Shown: piece by piece, positions 46,716-58,210 of the stretch
How positions within the stretch are numbered: the first letter of the stretch is position 1
How the letters are laid out: each line of letters begins with the position of its first letter
Source: Periplaneta americana
Lineage: Eukaryota; Arthropoda; Insecta; Blattodea; Blattidae
NCBI RefSeq assembly: GCF_040183065.1
Contig: NW_027185565.1
Location: 725,501-789,500, forward strand
Direction: 5' to 3'
DNA: 64,000 bases
The notes under the pieces: model-generated
What the model saw: the letters and a program-made list of their open reading frames with translations, nothing else
Database searches by the model: none
What the model was told of the DNA's origin: nothing
Made by a program: the position numbers and the translations under genes

Positions 46716-48159
46716 ATTTTCTGCGGAAGGAGTAAGGTGAAAGATTTTTCTGCCTTACTGAAACCTTTCTCTGACTGTGGTTATGCGTCAATCTATCGTG
46801 AAAAGTCCAAGTCTTTTTATGTATATCCCTTTGTACTTTTAACAACTGCTGTGAGAAATTACTGTCTTCTCCGCGAATGTCTGGAATCAGGTAAAAGATT
46901 TTACTTCCAGCCATAGATAGAGTATAAATCATGCTAACTTTATGTATTTATGCCTCTTTAAATACAGCAACCAGGTGACTGTTGAAGTGAGTTTTCTCCA
47001 TTGTTATTATGTTATACATTTTATTCACTTCTAATAATCATAGGTCATTTTTGAAGTGAGAATTGAGTTTTCTTCACATATTTGAGTAATTTTATTCATT
47101 TCTACTAACCTTTCCGCTATTTCATCTTTTTAAATTCGATTTGATGCATTGTTTTACTTCCACCAAGGTGATATACTTTCTCTTTCAATTACTGTTTGCG
47201 TGCTTCAGACAGCCGCGTCCAGTCAATGTCATATAGTCGAGGACTCACTTTCACTTCCACGTGCGGGATTCACCTCTCACACAGATGGCTAAACCGACTG
47301 CGTAATACATACTCATACATATTTCACAACAGAAAATTATTTTCAACTGGCCAGCGAACAGGCGGTGGTCGAACAAAAAATAATACAAGTGTCAAATAAG
47401 ACCCACAGGAACATGCGTATTCGAAACATCGCCTTCCTTTTGACACGTGTGACCTAGTTCTTTCAAGGTGAATTACTATCACGCAGGGGCAACCACAACT
47501 CCTCCCCTCTCCTCACTATCAATCAAATGTTGTAATACCAACAATTAATCGAAATTCAACACTCCCATCCCCCCCCAAAATTATCTCTCTCCCATTATCC
47601 AATTGCACACGCGGATCACCCCACCCAACCACCGTTCACGACCACTCACATACATGAGGTATCCATTCTCATTCGCTAATCACAATCCCCTTCCAACCCC
47701 ATTGACCAATCGCATTTGAGACTCTCCACCCATGCACCAATCAAAATTGAGTTCCCCCACTTCTGTTTCAACCAATGACGAACCAACGCCACGCCTACTT
47801 TCCCCACCCCTCCTTTGGCCACGCCCCTCCAGGCCCTCCATACCCTCAAACCCTTGACGTCAGGCCACTTTGTATACTACTCGAATACAACCACGTGCTT
47901 TTTATGTTCTTTTTTGTTCTGTTTTTGAGAGAGACAAACTGTACATAATGGCTCCTTTTTTTACGATTATTTTAGTAATTAACATCAGGTTCATTAACAT
48001 ATTATGCCATGACTTTATCATTATGATATTGTGGCTGCAAATGGAAAGAAAAAATATTTTATTCTCAATAAAAATATCTTTCGTGGCATAAACAAAACAA
48101 ATTTACTGGCGTCGGCCTTAAAACATTCAAACAATTAAGCGTTCAAAAAAAAAAAACAA

Positions 48160-48840
48160 AAATCCATAATTCAATATTTAGTCTATCTTCCTCTTATCTC
48201 GATCATCTTGCAGTCGAGTGGGCATGGAATTTACTAGTCTATGCAAATAGGGACTGTTTTTAGACACGAAATTCCAGGCATTCTGAACATACATACATAA
48301 GTGTTCTGTCCATGGGCAGGTCTTTCATTGCAAACCCGGCAATCTCCAATCTTTCCTATTTTCTGCCTTCCTCTTAGTCTCCGCATATGATCCACATATC
48401 CTAATGTCGTCTATTATTCTTTTCAACTAGAGACCCAACCAGTTACTTTTTATCTTTCTAATCAGTTTCAGCATCATTCTTTCTTCACTCACTTTTTCAA
48501 ACACAATGTTATTTCTTATTCTATCTGTCCACTTCACACGCACCGTTCTTCTCCACATCCACATTTCAAATGCTTCGATTGGTTTCTCTTCATTTCGTCG
48601 TAATGTCCATGTTCCTTCGCCATACAATGCCACACTCCACACAAAGCACTTCACTAGTCTCTTCCTTAGTTCTTTTTCCAGAGGTCCGCAGAAGATGCTT
48701 CTTCTATTTAAAGTTTCCTTTGTTCATGTTTGCAGTTTTTCTTGGGAAGGATAGGCCTAAATGCGGTAACATTCCATTGCTTTCCGCACACCACTATATC
48801 TTTCGCATCTTATTAAATTCCAGGGGACCCAAGCGTGGAG
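48160..48840 (-). pseudogene. LINE reverse-transcriptase C-terminal fragment
   Basis: The minus-strand frame 48427-48654 reads VALYGEGTWTLRRNEEKPIE, FEMWMWRRTVRVKWTDRI and LIRKIKSNWLGL, the conserved region after the RT palm (YGCETWTL ... FEMW--R) of many insect LINEs. The sequence below 48427 is its 3' part. Frameshifts at both ends; no target duplication found. Confidence 0.8.
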
Positions 48841-49057
48841 ATGGGGAGAGTGGATTTGACTAATTGGGCCCTCCGGACTTCACCGAAAGTCACGGCAAGG
48901 GTTAAATATTAATTCTATCAGGATGTTTGACCCTTTCAAAGATCGGGAAATTTCAATTAGCCTTTGCCCCCCGCATCCTGGACTAGCTTCTACGAATCAT
49001 CAGAAAATCTTAGAGTGTGATTGGGCCAATTTTTCCGAAAATGTTTCCACACTTTTG

Positions 49058-49127
49058 CCCTCGTAGCTCAGCGGACGAACGTCGGAATTTAGATGTCAAC
49101 GTCTCAGGTTCAATTCCTCGTTACTCC
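49058..49127 (+). other. tRNA-like pseudogene
   Basis: TCGTAGCTCAGCGGACGAAC (D-arm/A-box-like) and AGGTTCAATTCC (B-box/T-arm) are spaced as in a tRNA. The acceptor ends (CCCTCGT and TTACTCC) do not pair fully. Most likely a tRNA pseudogene or SINE head. Confidence 0.4.
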
Positions 49128-49239
49128 TTTTCATTTTATTGTGGTTCAAGATAGTGTAATGTAATAATACAAAAAGAAAAACTAATAGCAGTATTATGCA
49201 ACTGGATTTTTCCTAACCTAATATTAAATTTATGTTATT

Positions 49240-49600
49240 TATATCGCTAAAGAACGATTACAATATAAATAACTTGAATATTATTTATACAGTATCACTA
49301 AAGAACGATAACACAATATAAATGATAAATATCGGTTTGTTTAATTAATATAATATATTATATAATACGTGTTTAATTATCTAAATAAAGTAACCTATTT
49401 TACAAAGTAAATTTTTATTTGTGTTATAATAATTACCTACATAAAATACAGATTATTTGTATTGCGAAAGAACAATAACAATATAAATAACTTGAATATG
49501 ATTTTATAATGCTAATGAAAGAAAACAGAATATGGGGTAAATGATAACTTGAATATTATTTATATCGCTAAAGAACGATAACAATATAAAAAACGTGAAT
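49240..49600. repeat. Degenerate minisatellite (CTAAAGAACGATAACAATAT family)
   Basis: Irregular copies of TATCGCTAAAGAACGATAAC-like units separated by ATAAATAACTTGAATATTAT. The array continues at 50196-50350 after a retroposon insertion. Confidence 0.8.
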
Positions 49601-49613
49601 ATTATTCATATCG

Positions 49614-50127
49614 GAATTTCACAGATTTATTACAGATGTATTTAAGAAATTGTAGAAGAATAGTAATTAGTAACAGTGTCCTATTTATTCTTCTTGGAGC
49701 CAAATTTGTAACTTTTAAAAGTGTGGTTACTATGTTGAAGTGTATGTGTTGCAACGGATGCTTGATTTGTTATGTATGTGAGTCAGTTATGTGATGCTTG
49801 ATGTCGTCGCAATGTCGTAATTATAGTTTGATTGCGTTTGTGTGACTATTGTGTATTAATTTATTATGTATGGTATGGAAAGCTGCATATTTGTGTTATA
49901 GAAGTGTTACGTACGCGTGTTGTTAATGTTTTGGTATGTTTCAAATTGATAACTGATATTTGATTTGCAATCGCAATGCCTAATTTACGGATTGTTTATG
50001 TTTTGTTTACATCGCGTAAGCTAATTTAATTTTCTTTTCCATTTCTCTTTATGCTTATCTGTTTTGTGTATAAAACTGTAGCCCTAACATACATATGTAA
50101 AATAGGGCTAACCCCCACTGGAGATAC

Positions 50128-50172
<45 letters not shown>

Positions 50173-50182
50173 TATTATTATT
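49614..50182 (+). mobile_element. Retroposon with 13-bp target duplication and AAT/ATT tail
   Basis: Inserted in the minisatellite: ATTATTCATATCG occurs at 49601-49613 and 50183-50195. The 3' end reads AGGGCTAACCCCCACTGGAG followed by (AAT)n and then (ATT)n. The tail is characteristic of a non-LTR 3' end; no coding part was recognised, so it is a SINE or a truncated LINE. The AAT/ATT block can fold into a perfect hairpin. Confidence 0.75.
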
Positions 50183-50195
50183 ATTATTCATATCG

Positions 50196-50350
50196 TTATA
50201 AAACGATAACACAATACAAATGATGACTTGAATTTTATTCATATCCCTAAAGAACGATAACAAAATATAAATAACGTGATATCCATCAAGAACGATAACT
50301 GGATATAAATGATAATTTGCATATCATTTACATTGCTAAAGAACGATTAA
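50196..50350. repeat. Degenerate minisatellite, continuation
   Basis: Same AAAGAACGATAAC-containing units as 49240-49600, on the other side of the retroposon. Confidence 0.75.
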
Positions 50351-50372
50351 AAATAAAATGAAAACTTGAAGA

Positions 50373-50430
50373 AGGCGCGAATCCACAACCTTTGAATCAT
50401 TAAACAAGCACTCTACCGCTGCTCTGCGAG
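50373..50430 (-). other. tRNA-like module near right end of 17-kb element
   Basis: Minus strand reads GCAGAGCAGCGGTAGAGTGC (A-box-like) and AAGGTTGTGGATTCGCGCC (B-box-like). It sits about 140-190 bp inside the right TIR, mirroring the module at 33671-33729. Confidence 0.4.
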
Positions 50431-51192
50431 GAGCAGATATGGAATACTTCCATAGTTCCGGAATTGCTTGTACAAGAACATGCATCGTGTAACATCGCCG
50501 CGACCCGAAGTGAACTTTGAAAATATTCGCTGTTCACGAATGCGGCCACTTTTTTTTTGACAGCTGTACAATAATTAGGTCTTGTGCAGTAAGACCAGAA
50601 AATTTATACATTAACCTATTTGGGGGATATCAATGTTGATATTTTGGAATTATGCGGCCTATTGAACGGTGTAGCGTAATGATGAATGACCCAAATTCAC
50701 TTGTGTATTACACGTCGCGGTGATTATATTCCTATAGTCGTGTCGCTGTTATGTCCGGCGTGACTCCTTCTCTTTGCTTACGTCTTAGGAAGTGAAAGCT
50801 CTATAAAGTCTAGGTAGGTAGTATCGCTCGCCATTTTTGTTCTTTCGTTGCCGAGCTACCAGACGAGGAAACTACCTGACACACTGTTAAATATTATCAT
50901 GTCGTAGCTCCTATGATAATAAATCAAACACACTGTAATTGATCAAATAATTGAGTGGCAAATAACGTCGTCGTTTCTTGTCTGCGAACGCGGACGAAAG
51001 AGCCAAATTGGCGGGCGATTATAATAAGTACTTATCGATCAGCAGCGAGTGACAAGACTCACTCGTTTAAATGTAGCCGACCTGAAACGTGCTTGGCTGG
51101 CGGAAATAAGATCAACGGGACTTTAATACCATTTATTCTGCAAAGATTCTACGAGATATTCAAAATCATGTAACATGGGTAAGATATATTTG

Positions 51193-51437
51193 AGCGGGTT
51201 AGAACAAAAAGCAAGTAAGTGAAGTTATTAAAAAAATGAGTTAAGTGCGTGTTGTAATATCCTGAAAGTATATTTCTTTGGGATAAATTCAGATAAGTGA
51301 TCACAATGTGCAGTGCTGCTATATGGGCATTATTTCACAAAACTGGTGTATAATATTTCATTGCATGTAGAATTTTAACTGTAATTTCCTCAAAACTAGG
51401 TTTCAGTCACTTACCTGCTTTTTGTTCTAAGCTCCTC
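51193..51437. mobile_element. 245-bp MITE (copy 4)
   Basis: Same family, same site and same ATTTG duplication (51188-51192 and 51438-51442) as the MITE in copy 3, more diverged at the left tip. Shared ancestry with 23428-23671 by unit duplication is the simplest explanation. Confidence 0.85.
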
Positions 51438-53292
51438 ATTTGTTGTCGTATGCAGTAATAGCTATATTTAAGGACGAAGATTTCGTCTTACACCATATGT
51501 TTGAGCTCTTTAGAAATCTGTTAGGATGCAATGGTTTCCCGTTCCTTTCTGTTCATAAGTATTATGTAATAGCACTTGTTTTTGGAAAAGTGAATTGAGT
51601 GAAGTAGAAAATCGAATTCAATATGTTGTTTCTGGTACTCTTTTTATTATATCGACTGAAATGTGAAGAATTCTTCTGAATATGATGTATATGTGATTTT
51701 ACAATTATTTTGAGACAACATGTAACAAACGAATTGTAATTGCAAATGCTCTTGTAGGCGACAGGAATAAAATGTAAATTACGCACTGTACAGTCCGTTT
51801 GAAACTTTTAAATATCGTTGTCTCTGCTGATGAAAAGTCAATAATATATGTATAGTCCAATTGTTCTGGTGAAATTAATGGATTTTTAACGTCCATATAT
51901 TTGTGTTGAATCTGTGAAGATATCTTCTTTATGTAAGTCTATGAAAATACTACTTTGTGATAAGTTATCTTATGGAGTGCTTTTCCGATTAATTCTGTTC
52001 ATTTTATGATGTGTTGAAGGAAAGTACTCTTCTGATTTGAAGGGAACTTAATGCAACGAAGAAGTCAAATAAAAGTGACTATGGGTATATAAATGCAGTT
52101 TTTTTAAATAAAAATTGAAGCCTTTTCTGAATATCAGCGAAAAGAAATATTAATCGCTGTTGCGAGACATCGTGGAAAACACAGTTACGTTCAGAGATCC
52201 CTCAGGCGGGCGACGTGAATTTAGTGGACAGCACGTAACATATCATTCGTGTTGGACGCTTGATTAATGCTGTCTTTCTAGAAGGAATATCAACGATGAG
52301 TACTAAAATTCTACAGGTGAACTTCGTGCATTGTAAGTCGAAAACCTGCATTTTAAAATGCTTTATTATGTAGTGAGAATAGAACATGTGCAGTAAGAAA
52401 TATAATATTACATTCAATAGCCTGTTTGGAAGAAGCCTATTTTAATATTAATTAGCTTTTTACGGTCTTTAGGGAGGTGTTACGGTGGAAATGAATGAGA
52501 AATTTGTCTGTTCTACGTTTTGGTGGTAATATGTTCTTTTATTCCAATCGCTCTACATGTATCTCAAGTTATTCACAATTTCATGTGACCTGTATGCGAT
52601 TTATGCGTTCTCGTGTGCTTCAATAGCTACAATTGTGGTGTAAGATGTTGTCTCAGTCTATTTCTCGTTTCTTTCTTTTATTGTACTATTGTGGGTTATA
52701 GAATAGTGTAGGTTTGTAGGTTAGTGAATTGAGTGCTGAAGAAATACCCGAAAAATCATGTCTTCCATTAAAAACATAGTGTTTCTTCTCTGGATTTTGA
52801 TGCATTCTAGTGAATGTAAATATAAGACTAATACATGAATTTCTAAACAACATCTAAAAAATTAAATCGACTATGGATTCTCTATGACATTTACTAGTTC
52901 GTGTGGCGATGGATAGTGCAATCTAACCGTTATCGTGGGTTCTAATAACGTTTCTTCTGTAGGAATATATTTCCGTTATAGAATTCTGTGACTAGAAATC
53001 TTTTTAAAATATTCCATTATGCAAAATTTACACACTTCTTTCTGTTCCAGTCACGGTCACTTTTCGTTCTATTAATATAATGATAATGATTGAAGGGATA
53101 GTAGGCCTACTGGAAAGTTGACATGAGAAGTGAGTGGAACAGAAGAAAATATCAAATCCAAGTTTGTTCCTGTTTATAATTTTAGTTGTTTGATCGAATG
53201 TCGGGAATTTAAACTTAGTTATCTGTATATTTTCAACAAAGGAACAACCAATACAATCATGTATTCGGGACCCGCCTGTAAAAACTAATTAA

Positions 53293-55981
53293 CCCTAGCA
53301 CTACTAAGCTTCGATCTGTCACGTGGATGGCTAAGGGGGGCAAAAATTGCCCGCGCTTTGTTTTGATTTTTTAATAGACTAAGAATTACTTTACTATGTT
53401 ACTACACGATTTTCTATATCAGGAACATTAAAAAAAGACACACATATAAGTATTTATGAAAATAGTTTGAAAAAAACGTATATTTCTCACATAGGCTAAT
53501 GCTTTGGATATTTAAACTTCAGACTTTTCTGTACTAAGTAATGAATAAAACATTATTTTAATATTTAGCCTACTACACAATTGTCTATATCAGGAACATC
53601 CTAAAAGACACATACAGTGTATGAGTTTTTGAAAATAGTCTTATAAAAACGTATATTTCTCATATAGGCTAATGCTTTGACTTTTTAAACTTCAGGCTTT
53701 TCTGTACTAAGTAATCAACAAAACTATTGTAGACCACAAATAACAAAACTAAAAATCAAAGTCACAAATTGCTCAATTGTCAATAGCTTTTTTTTCACTC
53801 ACTTTCACTTTCATTTTCACAATTGGTGCATATGATTGTTTTTGCAGAATGAGTGGAACAAACATATTTACAGCACCTGCAGCAAACTATAGACACTTTT
53901 GTCATTTTGTCTTTTTCCCTTTTAGAGCTTTTTGTCTTCAAGCAGAGATGACATCTTCCCCGTGAATACGATGCACCAGAAGGAACAACTACACTAGTAC
54001 TGGGAAGCGTTTTCCCTAGAACACTTTCTATTGCAGAGATGATAGGCTTTTGCAAACCTATAATATTCTTGGCTCTCTCTTCCACAACTGGCCTAACTAG
54101 TTGTTGGCCCAACTCTAGCATATAGAGCCTTCTTACATTATCCTTCTTCTTATTCCAGTCGGGGTTGTTTTTCATGAAAATTGTTCCACCATTGAGACAT
54201 GTAATATCTATCAAGGTGAAAAATATAGATAGTGGCCACCTTCTAGTCTCCCGCTTCACAGAGTGATGTCGCGTCATTTGATCAATGCTGTCTATACCGC
54301 CTTTTGTTTCATTATAGTAGAGATTAACATCTGTTTTCTTTTTCTCTGTCGACTCATCCACTTTTCTATCATTATGTTGTGTGGATAGAAGTAGGAGATT
54401 CTTAGTGGGCTTGAGTCTGGTGATGTATGAAACCAAGGTAACTGGTGCCTTGCCTGTTTTCGGGTCTGTGAATAAGAATCTAGAGGAATATAGCTCTCGA
54501 CCCTGCGTCTTCTTTAGCTCTTCCGTATGTGCTTTCTGTTACTCTTCAATGTCCCCACCAAAGTCAGCTTGTCATCATTGTAAAGTTTCTCCGCTAGCTC
54601 GATGGATGTATAATAACGATCCGTTGTTACATTTCTTCCGGTTCCTTCCAGCGGCTTCACTAGGCGTCTAACAACTGATTTGCACTCCGTTACTCGGCGG
54701 GTCGCTCGTCCTTTCCTGCATAGACGTCCATTTTCAGAATGTACTGGGTGTGCGCATCCGATAACATCCTAATCAATATGCCATATTTGCCTGGCTTGTC
54801 TTTCATAAAGACTTTAAATGGACATCTTCCTCGAAAGAGCGAGAGCATTTCGTCGATTGTTAGATGTGCACTAGGTATGTAGTATTTTACAAACAATTCG
54901 TCAATTTTATAGAAAACTTCACGAATGGGGCAAAACTTATCTTGCTTTCGTCTTTCAGTTCTTGTTTGCTTATCATCAAATCCAATCAAGGACAGAAGTT
55001 CTCCAAATCGAATACGACTCATTGTAGCTGTGTAGATGTTCTTGCCCAGTACTTTTCCCCATAAATCATCAATTGGCAGTTCACTGTCATTATTTGCACC
55101 CATGAGTATCAAAATACCAATGAAGGCATATAATTCTTCTGTGTTTGTAAATTTTAGATTCCTAATACTAGCTTCTTCGTTAGTATGATGCACAATAGTG
55201 TTCACTATTTCAGGAGTTATAAACTTTTTGAAAGATTCTGACGCATTAGAGGTCAAACCTTCATTTGTCAAACCTTCATGGAAACTCACTATATTCTGTA
55301 CTGACCTGCGGACGTGCCTTGGAGGTGCAGTAGTATATTCCCTACCACTTCTTGCTATAACAGCGATGTTAGAAGTAGAAGCGTGCTGCTGATCACGGGA
55401 TGAACTTCGCGAACTTGAGTCACTTTCAATTTCTCTGTGATATTCAGTGTCACTATCGTATGTCACAACATTATCATCTTCTTCTGGATCACTTGCATCA
55501 TCTATATTATCTTCATTTACCATAGCTGTCACCACTTTTTCTGTGAGAAAACTCCGAGACATTTTGACACTCTGATTATTACGAGACATTTCACACAACT
55601 AATTTCCAACTGTTCCAGTTTGAATAACAAGACAGTTATTACTTTAAAAGCAACAATGACAACATAATTTGAATTAAATTTGTATATCAAGTGGTACCAA
55701 CAATCAAACAATGTATATTAATCTGATTATTGATCAATATTTTCAGACAGAAAAATTGTCACACCCATGTCTAAGGGGGGGCAAAAATTGCCCGCACTAT
55801 AAATGAAGATGGTAGGCAGATTTAAATAAATCATAAAAATTATAAGTCCATGTCATTATATACTTGAGATATTAATCTACAACTACCTACAATCTTGTTT
55901 CTTCAGGTCAACAATTACATATTCTACACAAATAAAACAAATAGTGCGGGCAATTTTTGCCCCCCCTTAGCAGTGCTAGGG
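53293..55981 (-). mobile_element. piggyBac transposon (2689 bp), recently inactivated
   Basis: TTAA at 53289-53292 and 55982-55985; termini CCCTAGCACTACTAAG and CCCTAGCACTGCTAAG. A subterminal motif GGGGGGCAAAAATTGCCCGC-like occurs at about 53334, 55776 and inverted at 55945. It encodes one transposase on the minus strand with two single-base frameshifts. This is the third piggyBac family in the window. Confidence 0.94.
53795..55589 (-). pseudogene. piggyBac transposase, two frameshifts
   Basis: From the ATG at 55589: an acidic N-terminus, then SVQNIVSFHEG and the first catalytic region TIDEMLSLFRGRCPF. The frame breaks near 54692 after AGKDERPAE, continues in another frame with the second catalytic region TTDRYYTSIEL (about 54610-54640), and breaks again near 54540. 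The third region GGIDSIDQM, RWPLSIFF and the C-terminal zinc finger (CHLCLKTKS ... CCRCCKYVCSTH ... CTNC) follow to 53795. Catalytic and zinc residues are otherwise all present, so either a young pseudogene or a copy affected by two indel sequencing errors. Confidence 0.9.
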
Positions 55982-56409
55982 TTAAAAATGCAGGGGATCT
56001 ATTTTAAGGAAAAAAAATATATAGTACGCCCCAATTAGTGATATAATGAACCGATAAGTTTCAACTTGGAACCATCATAGGTTACAAAGATAAAAATTAT
56101 TATGTCACTGCAAGCGTAAGCTAACCGTATAAGTCGCGATAGTTATGTCCCACACATTCGTTGTATTTAATTATATTTGATCATATTCTTGAATGTCACT
56201 ATGTAATTTAACATGTAGTACATAATTCGAATTTTTTTAATTATTACCTCAAATGAATTATTTTCACATGGATTTTGTTAAACCTGAAGTTCTGTAAGAA
56301 ATGCTTACCTTTCATTGCTGAGATGAAATAGCCTGATCATCTTTCCAGACAGGATGCTGCGTTATTTCAGCTGCATTTTAAAACTGCTTAGCAAGTATAA
56401 TACCCATCC

Positions 56410-58210
56410 TAAACAGCAGGACTGTATGAAACTTGTGTTCCAGGCATTGCGGTGGATTTTGCAAATCGAAGAGCAAGCATTTTTTCCTCTTCAGTATAGC
56501 TTTTTTCAGTCACATAAACGGTATTAATGTTTGGGAGATGATCCCTTGTCCAGTCGTACAATTCCCTAGGTGTAGTTATTTGTTTATCGGATGGTCTCTG
56601 CAAACTAGCACAAGCCGCTAACCTTTTAAGTGTCCAACCTACAACGTCGCATGCCCTTTTGCCATGGGATATGCAAAAATAATGCAATTCTTTTGGAAAT
56701 CCAAAATCTTCTTCATGTAATGTGAGGTTCAGGAAATTTTTTCCTATTTTTATACTGAGCAGAGAATCCATCGGAGAAAAACATAATTTTGTGTTGAATT
56801 ACAGATGTTTGTTTTAATGACCCCATTTGAAACAGATGTACAGCTGCAGTGTCATATTTCGGGCAGTGTGAAATTATTACCAGATTTTTAATAGAGACTG
56901 TATCTGATGACGATTCGTTATAATATATTACGAAAGTACGAATGGTTGTTTGCACATTAGTCCTGTGATATGACTGAATTTGATCTTGGATTACGAAATA
57001 ATAGTTTTCAGCGAAGTCGCATAACACAACAAGCTGGCATGGCTGTAGAAATGATTTCATATCACGTAGAAACTTACTTTGTTCAGATGATATAAATGAG
57101 TGAGTCAGTAAATCACCAAGTTTCTCCAAGAGAAAGTCGAAAAATTTGTCTGTGGGTTTCATTATGGTCTCAAGCGTTGATCGGTCAGTCGTCATCCACT
57201 GCTTGTAGGTCACTGATTCACTGAAGTTTTATTCGGAACATTTCTCTAAACCCTCTCTAATTTTGAATGGTTCAGGACATTCTGTACATTTCCTGAACAA
57301 GCAATTTATATGAGGACGATTGCATACCATAGTAGCCAAGAAATGTTGGTAAGTAGGAAGGTATAAAGGAAAATTTTCTAGAAATCCACGTAGACCTGAA
57401 ACTTTAATAAATTGCTTCCAGCATAAGTTTTACATTCTGATAAGGACACAAACACAGACAGTATAGTCCACTAACTCCAGCTAGAATACAATATCTTGGT
57501 CTAAGAGCTGAAAATTTGGAGAATATTACCTTCATTTCAGGGTTAATTAGAATTCTTAAACGCTGCATATAATTCATTTCTGCTCATGTTATTTACTCCC
57601 TGATTCTTGAATCACAACAAATATTTCTTACCAGGCATCATTCTGCTTATCTCGTCAGAACAACAGAATTCTTTAACTTTACCGGCAACAGCCGCGAGCA
57701 AGGGTTTTCCAGGTTACGGATTTGGTGAACACAAAATTCCCTTTCCCTTTGCCAGGAATTTGGCTTTCCGAATTATGTATTCGAAAGCTGAAAGAAACTC
57801 TTTTTTATATTATTTACGCTCCAGCTTTTAGGTAGTAGTGTTAAAATGGTGATTTTCTCACTTTTACCTGAATTTTGAAAATTTTCCTGCAACTGAGACC
57901 AAATTTCAGAATCAGAAAGGTCCTGGTTCCTCGGCGTCTTTAATATCGAAGACTTTATCTTTTACAATATTTTCAAATTTCTGTCTCTTATATTAATTGC
58001 TCTTGTTGTAGCCTTTTTTGTTTAATAAGGAACACACCTTGCTCAAAAAGACTTGTATTTGATGAATTTACATTTGCTGTAGAATCGACGTATTCTTCAT
58101 TACTAGAGTGATTCTCAGGATTCTGCGTAATAGCATCATATTATATTTTTATTTCTTTGCGACACATAGCGCACACCTTTTGTTCCTTTTTAAAATCAGG
58201 AAATACATTA
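56410..58210 (-). pseudogene. Uncharacterised arthropod transposase-like gene, decayed
   Basis: Minus-strand pieces in order: a Cys pair start (QKVCAMCRKE, about 58170), a basic region including AKGKGNFVF, YCILAGVSGLYCLCLCPYQN-like sequence near 57430-57490, then an ORF at 56713-57213 with VVLCDFAENYYFVIQDQIQ and KIMFFSDGFSAQYKNRKKF. A further ORF at 56409-56771 has LHEEDFGFPKEL-YFCISHGK and VVGWTLKRLAACASLQRP. It matches a repetitive family I know from insects and Hydra as uncharacterised proteins. LCDF and FSDG supply aspartates that could belong to an RNase-H-like fold (inference). Multiple stops; non-functional. Confidence 0.65.

Larger units (their letters stand above)
33730..47881. mobile_element. 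14-kb palindromic Polinton/Maverick-like element
   Basis: It begins AGTAGTATACAAAGTGG, and its right end is the complement of the same sequence. The flanks carry an exact 6-bp duplication CGAATA (33724-33729 and 47882-47887). Six-base duplications, AG...CT ends and long inverted repeats fit Polintons. Nearly the whole element is two arms (33730-40440 and 41165-47881) around a 60-bp-period satellite. Each arm holds a remnant resembling the N-terminal part of a Polinton-type protein-primed DNA polymerase, plus a piggyBac zinc-ribbon exon. No integrase, packaging ATPase, protease or capsid gene is visible. It is a defective, inverted-duplicated derivative if the Polinton reading is right. Confidence 0.65.
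41165..47881 (-). repeat. Right arm of the 14-kb palindrome
   Basis: Reverse complement of the left arm. Substitutions (for example C/R in a peptide near 45840, TTACTC versus TTTCTC in the far end) and different AAT run lengths show that the arms are not byte-identical. Confidence 0.95.
33527..50566. mobile_element. 17-kb TA-target element with 25-bp TIRs
   Basis: The unit is interrupted at TGTATG-TA-CAATAA, with TA duplicated at 33525-33526 and 50567-50568. Termini are near-perfect inverted repeats, starting CAGCTGTCAAAA and ending AAGTGGCCGC (one base longer on the left). Just inside both ends lie GGCGATGTTACA and then a tRNA-like module pointing inward. Most of the interior is the nested 14-kb palindrome (33730-47881) plus LINE and retroposon debris (47888-50540). 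No transposase assignable to these ends was found. Superfamily unknown. Confidence 0.75.
25031..52803 (+). repeat. Higher-order tandem repeat, copy 4 (heavily interrupted)
   Basis: Host-unit sequence is at 25031-26818, 30143-30236, 32846-33526 and 50567-52803. Removing the piggyBac, the Mutator-like element, the 17-kb element and the MITE leaves about 4.55 kb, the expected unit length. Confidence 0.85.

Noticed and set aside
33730..47881. Simple assembly artefact (hairpin read) as the full explanation
   Set aside because: A 6-bp target duplication at the outer ends, differing flanks and diverged microsatellites favour a real element, although the artefact cannot be excluded without reads.
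50955..51173. ORF in the GC-richer part of the unit (MANNV---LRTRTKEPNW)
   Set aside because: Present in only two copies and with different C-terminal halves; the other units break it.
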